Source: Silene noctiflora
Lineage: Eukaryota; Streptophyta; Magnoliopsida; Caryophyllales; Caryophyllaceae
Reading direction: 5' to 3'
Assembly: GCA_009801015.1 (NCBI GenBank)
Contig: VHZZ01010333.1
Location: forward strand, 6,479 to 47,633
DNA length: 41,155 nucleotides
Positions 34,647 to 41,155 of the stretch are shown in pieces (position 1 is the stretch's first letter; each line of letters starts with the position of its first letter). The position numbers were made by a program, and so were the translations under genes. A model generated the notes under the pieces. It made no database searches, was not told the DNA's origin, and saw only the letters and a program-made list of their open reading frames with translations.

Positions 34647-35545
34647 ATGACACGGGACAAACCTAATTCCGCTTCTGCTACCGCCTCGGATCCTAAGATT
34701 GATCCATTTTCCCCTTACTCTCTCGTCAATCAAGAGGGACCCGGCCAAACTATAACCCATGCCAAACTCCGGAGCGACAATTATGAAGAATGGTGTCGCT
34801 CCATGCGTATGTCTCTTAAATCGAGACGTAAATTTGGTTTCAGCGATGGTACGATTTCCATGCCGACCGCTCAATTCCTTCTCGAGCAGTGGGAGGTCGT
34901 CCATTGTACGGTGGTTCAATGGATTATGAATTCCGTTGATCTATCTCGTATTGTGAGGATGCTCACCTTCTTTGGACTGAATTAGAAGAATGCTTTTTGG
35001 TTGTCAGTGGTTCAAAAATACATGCCCTCAAAAATCAACTTAATGACTGCAAACAAGCGAAAGGGATGAGTGTTACTACCTATTACGGAAATTTGAAGGT
35101 TCTTTGGGATGCTATCGCTACTCATGAATCCCCTTTTGCTTGCAAATGTGGTCGCTGTACTTGTGGTATCGCGAAGGACGCTTTAGCGCGGCAAGACTCA
35201 GAGCGGTTACATAAATTTATGATGGAACTCGATGCTTCGTTATATGGTGCCATCCGTTCTCACCAATTAAGTCTTGATCTGCTTCCAACTCTCAACCGTT
35301 CTTACCACCTTGTCCTTCAAGAGGAACGCCTACACATCGGTGTCGCGACTGCTCTTACTGACCCATATGAGGTTATGGCTATGGCGGTCCGCCGTGATCC
35401 CAGTGCTTCTTTCACCCCAGATTGGAGGGCTCTTTGTGAGTTAGAGCGGCAGGAACGCAGGAAGCTCCATTGTTCGCATTGTAGTGCTTCGAGTCACGAG
35501 GCTCGGTCGTGTTTCATCAAGTCCCAAAAATTCCCGGACTGGTGA
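34647..35545 (+). pseudogene. Copia gag remnant
   Basis: Two frames carry it: 34647-34985 (MTRDKPNSASATASDPKIDP, then LRSDNYEEWCRSMRMSLKSR and an ending at a TAG after FFGLN) and, in another frame, 34997-35545 (KIHALKNQLNDCKQ, VTTYYGNLKVLWDAIATHE, ending in a zinc-knuckle-like CSHCSASSHEARSCF). The LW/YYG block is typical of UBN2-type copia gag. A TGA in place of the expected Trp codon ends it at 35545. Confidence 0.8.
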
Positions 35546-37101
35546 GGGGACCTTCCTCGTACTCTCGAAGAAATGCGTACCCGTTAACATAATACGCCTG
35601 CACTGTCCTCGTCTGCCTCTGTTTCAAAAATTCCATCCCTTGTTAATGCTTTGACTTCTGGGCAGACTTCTTCCTCATATATTGATCGTCTTAGTGGTAT
35701 GTCACATGATTGGATTATAGATACGGGAGCCTCTAATCACGTTACAGGAGATACACGTTGGTTGACCGAGTCGTATCCAATTTCGCCTCGGCCTGTTCAA
35801 CTTCCTAATGGGCACTCCGTTGTGGCTAATTTGGCAAGGATTGTTAAACTGACTCTGTCTTTAACTATTCATGATGTGCTCTTCGTGCTGAGTATTACAC
35901 GCAATCTTATTTCTGTATCTCAATTAGTTTCCGCTAATAATTGTGTCTTGAGTTTTACTAATCTTTCTTATCCAATTCAGGATCATTCTTTGAGGACGAG
36001 GATTGGAACCGGTGAGTTGCGGGATGGGCTCTACTACTTGTGTGCGGTGGAGCGGACGGTGGTGAACCGGGTGAGTGTCGTTGCTACTTATGATCTATGG
36101 CATCGACGGCTTGGACATCCGTCAAATAAAATTGTTAAACTTATTCCTCCTGTTAGCAATTTTAATTCCAGTTTTGATCATGTGTGTGATGTTTGTCAAC
36201 AAGCAAAACAATGCCGGAATAGTTTCAATTTGAATGATAATAAAGCTTCTGCAATTTTTGATTTGGTACACTATGATTTATGGGGTCCTTATCATATTCT
36301 CTCGTCTTGTGGTGCTAAATATTTTTTGACTATTGTTGACGACTGTTCTCGGGCTGTGTAGGTATACATGTTACTTGATAAGACTGAGGTGCCAGAAATG
36401 TTTATGAGTTTTTTTTACCATGGTTGATAATCGGTTTTCCAAACGGGTCAAAATTGTGCAATCAAACAATGGTACAGAGTTTAATCCTCCCGCGGTTTAT
36501 TTTTTCAAAAATGGTATTTTATTTCAAAAATCCTGTGTTGGCACGCCTCTACAAAATGGTCGTTTCGAACGCAAACATCGCCATATCTTGAATGTATCCT
36601 GAGCCCTCATGTTTCTGATTGATCTTCCAAAGACATTTTGGGGCGAGTGTGTCTTAACCGCCGCTTATTTAATTAATCGGACTCCCTCACATTTTCTCCA
36701 CAATAAGACTCCTTTCGAAATTTTATTTGGTGTTACTCCATCTTATGTCAATTTACGAGTTTTTGGTTGTTTATGTTATGTGCACAATTAAAATACTCAT
36801 GGTGATAAATTTGCCTCCCGGAATCGAAAGTGTGTATTTGTTGGTCACCCTCATAACAAAAAAGGGTGGAAAGTATATGACATTCTTACAGGGAGTTTTT
36901 TTTCTCCCGGGATGTGCATTTTCATGAGAGTTGCTTTCCTTATGCTTCGGATGGTAACCCATTGACGGATGAGCCTTTAGATGATGTCATACCTCACCAT
37001 GTCTCGCCTATGGACACACACAGGGCGGATGCTCCTAGATCCTCCACGGGGGAGCCTCCTGAGGGTCATGAGGGCAGTAGGGACTAGGGTGTTGGGACTG
37101 T
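35546..37101 (+). pseudogene. Copia pol remnant: protease and integrase
   Basis: The stretch includes protease (HDWIIDTGASNHVTGD near 35708), an integrase HHCC zinc region (LWHRRLGHPS ... CDVCQQAKQ, near 36098-36210) and the integrase core (HYDLWGPY, FLTIVDDCSR near 36270-36355; QSNNGTEF near 36460; GTPLQNGRFERKHRH near 36541). Further on come [17 protein letters not shown] and a C-terminal block to about 37060. The usual second catalytic Asp of SDNGTEF is Asn here. Stops at 35545, 35586, 36359, 36600 and 36789, and a frame change near 36412, show decay. Confidence 0.85.
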
Positions 37102-37113
37102 CACTACAAAAAA

Positions 37114-37595
37114 AACACGGGAAACTGACGAAAATAGAAGGCCGTCAGAGAAAACGGGAAATTGACGGTTTTCTGACGGAAATTCCGTCAGGAAAAAATT
37201 ACTGACGGATATTCCGTCAATAACCGTCAGTAGCAGTTGACGCGTTGACCAAGTCAATGGCGGCAAAAGTTCCTGACGGAATTTCCGTCAGAAATTCCCT
37301 TCCTATGCCCCCCAAAACTCAAATAATTACGAGGAGGTTCTGACGGAAATTTCGTCAGTAAAAGTCAAAGTATTGACTTTTACTGACGGGTATTCCGTCA
37401 GCAAAGTCAATATTTTGACTATTACTGACGGAATTTCCGTCAGTAAATCCTTTACATATGCTGTCAGAAACCCAATAATTGAGAGAAGCATCTGACGGAA
37501 TTTCCGTCAGGAAAAGTCAAAATATTGACTATTACTGACGGAAAAACCGTCAAGAACCCGTGTTTTTTACAAACTACTGACGGAATTTCCGTCAG
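37114..37595 (+). repeat. Array of CTGACGGAATTTCCGTCAG subterminal palindromes
   Basis: Nine units of a near-palindromic 19-mer, CTGACGGAATTTCCGTCAG and variants, lie at 37173, 37202, 37273, 37340, 37383, 37425, 37492, 37535 and 37577, with half copies from 37114. CACTA elements carry subterminal repeats that bind the element's TnpA-like protein (known for En/Spm); these are the obvious equivalents here. Each unit has CTGACGG and CCGTCAG arms around an AT-rich centre. Confidence 0.9.
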
Positions 37596-38185
37596 GATTT
37601 TTTCCCGACTTAAAATAAATAACACGCGACACTTCTTCTATTTTCCCTAAATCGATTTCTTAATCAAAAACCAAACCCTAAATCGTCCCTATACACCACC
37701 ACCCTCCTCCCTTTCGGTAACCACCACATCCTACCGCCGCCGTCGTCGTCGCCGCCACCCACCAGGTACACGCCCTTCTCTCATTCGTTTCTTCTTTTTC
37801 TTTTTCCTTTTCATTTTCTTCTCTTTATTTTTCTCTCGTCCACCATGTAGCCGCTGCCGCAGCCGCTGCTGCTTGCTGTGCTCTTCCCTTCCTCTATCAT
37901 TTCCCTTTAATTATTTGTTTCTTAATTAGGTAGTTTTCTAATCTTTTTAAGTTAATTTTTATGTAATTATGTTAATTGAGTTAGGATAGAAGCCATTTTT
38001 GTTTAATTATCTTAATGGACTTAGGATAGAAGCCATTTTTCTAATCTTTTTAAGTTAATTTTTGTTTAACTATCTTTTAAAGTTAGTTTTTGTTAATTGA
38101 TATTATTTGGTAACTATTTTAGTTTAAATAATGTTGATGTGCAAATTTTGTTATATTTTGTTAAATGTTAATTTTGTTAATTTTT

Positions 38186-38300
38186 GTAAAATGTTGGTTA
38201 ATGAGAATGTAGATTGTTAGTTTTCGTAAAATGTTGGTTAATTAGAATGTAGATTGTTAGTGATGGAGAATTTTGGTTAATTAGAATGTAAATTGTTAGT
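38186..38300 (+). repeat. About 40-bp tandem repeat, three copies
   Basis: A unit starting GTAAAATGTTGGTTAATGAG and ending with AGATTGTTAG appears at 38186, 38226 and, degenerate, near 38266. Slightly upstream a shorter direct repeat (TTAGGATAGAAGCCATTTTT) occurs twice near 37981-38040. Both are within the probable CACTA leader intron. Confidence 0.75.
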
Positions 38301-38431
38301 TAGAATTAATGTTAATTATATTAGTTGTGTTTTTCTCATTGTTGAAATTATTGTTTATATTGACCTAGTGCCCGTTCAAAATTTACTCATTAGGAGTAAT
38401 TTTTGAATAATCCCCGTTTTGGGACTGTCTT

Positions 38432-38646
38432 TGTACGTTTCAAGTCATTTAGGTAGTAAACATGTAGTTGTGATTTGTTAATGAGAAAAGATTTCGGTGA
38501 CAATTCCTTTAATGTTCTCTGAATGCATATGTGGAGTAATTATTTATTCTACCTTGTGTATTTGGAGAATAGAGGGGAATTGCTGTCGAATTTTTTCCTC
38601 ATTAATAAATCACAAGTGCGTGTTTACTAGTGACTTGAAAGGTACA
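38432..38646 (+). repeat. Long imperfect inverted repeat (hairpin) in the CACTA leader intron
   Basis: The left arm of about 70 bases (about 38432-38507, starting TGTACGTTTCAAGTC) pairs with the right arm (about 38574-38646, ending GACTTGAAAGGTACA) with scattered mismatches. About 66 bases separate them. Shared blocks include TAGTAAACA / TGTTTACTA and TGTGATTTGTTAATGAG / CTCATTAATAAATCACA. It may be a MITE nested in the element, or a hairpin precursor; no coding potential was seen. Confidence 0.75.
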
Positions 38647-38975
38647 TTGATGGGTTTAGGTTGGAGTGATAAGGACCCAATTCAAAGAAAGAAAGACTAT
38701 TCTGTTGTTGATGTTCAATGAAGGAGAATGGGATTATGTTATATTGAATATGCCGATGGATGGCCTTTATTGTGTGGATTTATCTTCTGATAGGATAAGA
38801 ATTATTCTATGTTTAATTGCATGCCGACTTTAACATGTTTAATTGTTTTAACTGATTTTAATCTTATTTAAATTAGATTAATTTGAGCATTATGTTTTAA
38901 TTAGATTATATTGTTGTTAAGATGTTTTTTTTATAACATGTATATACACAAATTGAAATGTAGATCCATAAGAAT

Positions 38976-41155
38976 ATGAAAAGACTAGAACGGCAGTGGA
39001 TGCATGAAAGATTAGACGAAAAAAAAGAAACCAAAGCTTGAATATGCAAAGGGAGTTCAAGAGTTTATAAAATTCGCGGAACAAAGTAATGTGTATAAGA
39101 ATTTACGTGAAATGAGGTGTCCATGTAAGAAATGCAATAACACAACTTTTAAAAGGAAAAGTGATGTTCAAATCCATCTTTGGTCGAATGGTTTGCCGAT
39201 AATTACTATGTATGGACATATCATGGTGAGAAACTGCCTAGTGAAGCAAGTACAAGTGTCGTAGCTAGTGAGAATCCTTACCGTGAGATGGTGGAAGATG
39301 CATTACGTGATAATGTTGATCAAATATTGGAGGATCAACTCAATCCCGACGACCTTAGTGATGGAGAAGTGCGTTATGAAACCCCAAACCCCCAAGTTTC
39401 TTCCTTCTATAAAATGCTAGAAAAACCGAACAACCAGTGTTTAAGGGAAGTGATATGAGTTTGTTGCAAGCGGCTGCTAGGTTGGTAACACTCAAATGTT
39501 AGAACAACTTATCTCTTAGATGCGCGAATGGGTTTGTGTCGTTCGTTGGTGACATTATTCCAAAGGGTAATGAAATGACGCGCAATTTTAATGAGATTAA
39601 GAATGTACTCAAGGGACTCCAACTACCNCATGAAAAGATCGATGCNTGTCCTANTGGATGCATGCTTTTCTGGGAGGAAAATGCTAATCTTGAGGAATAT
39701 ACAAAGTGTCATACATCTCGTTATAAAGGTGAAAAGAATTCAAGTGGGAGGCGAATTCCTTGTAAACCATTAACTTATTTCCCGCTTGCGCCAAAGTTAC
39801 AACGACTATATGCAACCAAGCACATAGCATGTGAGATGAGTTGGCATTACAAAAACTCTCGATTAATAGAAAGGGGGACAATAGCACATCCAAATGATGG
39901 AGAAGCGTGGAAACATTTCGATAGAGAGCATCCAGAATTTGCAAGTGACCCTCGCAATGTTCGGTTAGGTTTGTGTACGGATGGATTTAAACCGTTTAGC
40001 CAATTTAGGAAGAAATACTTATGTTGGCCTGTGATTGTCACTCCGTACAACTTACCTCCTTGGTTATGCATGAGGAGACAGTTTCTGTTCTTATCTGTAC
40101 TCATTCCCGGTCCTAAGAACCCTAAGTCAAATTTGGATGTCTACCTCCAACCATTGATCAAAGAGTTGAAAGAACTTTGGGAAACCGGTGTGTACACCTA
40201 CGATGTCTCTAAGAAGCATAATTTTCAATTGAAGGCTGCATTAATGTGGATGATCAACGATTTCCCAGCATATGGCATGCTTTCTGGTTGGGCCACAAGT
40301 GGATATCGTGCTTGTCCTTATTGTCAAGAAAAAGATCATAGATCTTTTTGGCTCAAACATAGTGGCAAGGTTTGTTGGTTCGATTGTCACCGTGAGTTCT
40401 TGAGACCTGATCATACTTTCCGCAACAATTGTAAGCATTTTCTAAAGAACAGGAAAAATGAGAGTCGCATAGCCGCATCGAAATTAACGGGTGATGAAGT
40501 GTGGGAATCCGTGAAAAATTTACCAAAAATAGTTGATGCTTCCGATCAAGAATTGAAAAGATTGTTGATTCGACACAACCTAGACGTAAGCATTTTCTAA
40601 AGAATGAAGGTTGGTGGAAATAAAGCATATTCTGGGAACTTCCTTATCGGAAAACATTGTTGATTCGACACAACCTAGACGTTATGCACATTGAGAAAAA
40701 CTTTTTTGAACAGCTTATCAACACGGTGATTGATGTACCACAAAAAACTCGATTTGGCCCTAAGGGTAAAGCTGACTTTAATGATCTTTGCTTTAAACGG
40801 CCCCTATCTTCTAGGTTTGTTTTAGACACCGCGGAGAAAAAAGCTCTATGTGAATGGGTTGCTAATTTGAAATTCCCAGATGGTTATGCTTCAAATTTGA
40901 GTCGGTATGTTGACCATAAAAAGATGGTGTTGCATTCCATGAAAAGTCATGATTGTCATGTCTTTATAGAAAGGTTACTCCCTGTTGCCTTGAAACAGTT
41001 GCTCCCAAAGGGTTCTTGGAATGCAATTACTGAGATGAGCCAATTTTTTAGAGACTTGTGTAGTTCTACGATTAAAGTTGATTCTATGGAACTGATAAGT
41101 AATATTTTAGTCGTATTTGACCGCACGTTTATACCTTATTCCGACTCAATTTTGC
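38976..41155 (+). pseudogene. CACTA transposase (Tnp2 type), frameshifted, partial
   Basis: A start ATG at 38976 gives MKRLERQWMHERLDEK, the usual transposase-associated domain start. An A run near 39020 shifts frame, after which KLEYAKGVQEFIKFAEQS and MRCPCKKCNNTTF follow. A missing base near 39194 leads to NYYVWTYHGE. Another near 39432 leads to GSDMSLLQAAARL. A TAG lies at 39500-39502. The Tnp2 core is open from about 39536 to 40600 (CMLFWEENANLEEYTKC, RGTIAHPNDGEAWKHFD, LGLCTDGFKPF, PWLCMRRQFLFLSVLIPGPK, YGMLSGWATSGYRACPYC). After a filler insertion the frame resumes with RHNLDVMHIEKNFFEQL and a DUF4218-like region to the window end. Several N bases lie near 39628-39653. The product would cut the TIRs of CACTA elements; this copy looks inactive. 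Confidence 0.88.
40561..40604 (+). repeat. Templated filler insertion inside the transposase
   Basis: 27 bases at 40561-40587 are an exact copy of 40656-40682 downstream, and 19 bases at 40586-40604 are an exact copy of 40431-40449 upstream. The protein frame runs ELKRLLIRHNLDVSIF then a stop, and the normal order resumes at NEGWWK...SIFWELPYRKTLLIRHNLDV. Confidence 0.85.

Larger units (their letters stand above)
34467..37101 (+). mobile_element. Ty1/copia retrotransposon, 5' part, interrupted by CACTA
   Basis: Order seen: a short LTR-like segment (34467-34581, possibly truncated), a primer binding site, gag, protease, integrase. The copia order (integrase before reverse transcriptase) fits. 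The sequence stops at 37101, where a CACTA transposon starts; reverse transcriptase and RNase H are not in the window. The element starts exactly where XTH homology ends. Several stops and frameshifts show that it is dead. Confidence 0.85.
37596..38975 (+). promoter_or_regulatory. CACTA leader: probable promoter, 5' UTR exon and long intron
   Basis: After the palindromes there is a C-rich stretch (CCACCACCCTCCTCCC, then CCGCCGCCGTCGTCGTCGCC) like a plant 5' UTR. A donor CCACCAG|GTACACG follows near 37765. An acceptor ATGTAG|ATCC near 38963 precedes the ATG at 38976. The stretch between is AT-rich (runs of GTTAATTTTTG) and would be an intron of about 1.2 kb. It holds a tandem repeat and a long inverted repeat, listed separately. 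Confidence 0.55.
37102..41155 (+). mobile_element. CACTA (En/Spm) DNA transposon, 5' part, runs off the window
   Basis: CACTACAAAAAAAACACGGG at 37102 is a canonical CACTA terminal inverted repeat. It is followed by palindromic subterminal repeats to 37595, a probable promoter and leader exon with a long intron, and a Tnp2-type transposase. The bases before it are TGT (possible 3-base target site); the other end is beyond 41155. The element interrupts the copia pol in the same orientation. Confidence 0.92.

Noticed and set aside
37173-37595. Regularly spaced repeats resembling a CRISPR array
   Set aside because: The units are palindromic, variably spaced, next to a CACTA terminus and in a plant genome; they are subterminal transposon repeats.

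Overview
This is a plant nuclear genome window. It shows long intron-rich genes, LTR retrotransposons, Stowaway-type MITEs and a CACTA transposon, and the proteins match known angiosperm families. The many CGGAGTA/CTCCCTCC-type MITE ends and the diverged eudicot-like proteins suggest a dicot, possibly Caryophyllales, but the species is not identified. All intron/exon models below were read by eye from splice sites and from agreement with the protein family.

Layout. (1) 1-3452 is repeat DNA: the decayed 3' end of a Ty3/gypsy element (+) with its 3' LTR, directly joined to a related LTR in the opposite orientation. (2) 3961-20145 (+) is a complete 24-exon gene for a TWD40-1-like subunit of the TPLATE endocytic complex (1620 aa). 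Its introns carry several MITEs and hAT-like elements, one of them a three-level nest. One intron is an AT-AC (U12-type) intron and another holds a near-perfect foldback. (3) 21287-24681 (-) is a 10-exon gene for a protein with an N-terminal MIP1-type leucine zipper and a DUF547 domain. (4) 25960-28263 (-) is an intronless PLS-type pentatricopeptide repeat gene. (5) 30302-32697 (+) is a 4-exon gene for GPI mannosyltransferase I (PIG-M / PEANUT1 type), divergent from the PPR gene across a very short interval. (6) 33497-34466 (-) is a broken xyloglucan endotransglucosylase/hydrolase (XTH) pseudogene. (7) 34467-37101 (+) is a degenerate Ty1/copia element lying against the pseudogene. (8) 37102-41155 (+) is the 5' part of a CACTA (En/Spm) transposon that interrupts the copia pol. 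It has an array of palindromic subterminal repeats and a frameshifted Tnp2-type transposase, and it runs off the window.

The four intact genes are ordinary, unrelated housekeeping-type plant genes (clathrin-mediated endocytosis, an unknown DUF547 function, organelle RNA processing, GPI-anchor synthesis) and do not form a pathway. I found no evidence of a new multi-gene system. The points most worth a second look are the AT-AC intron, the palindrome clusters at one end of two diverged LTRs, the foldback next to a splice acceptor, the CACTA subterminal palindromes with an intronic hairpin, and a patchwork filler-DNA insertion in the transposase.
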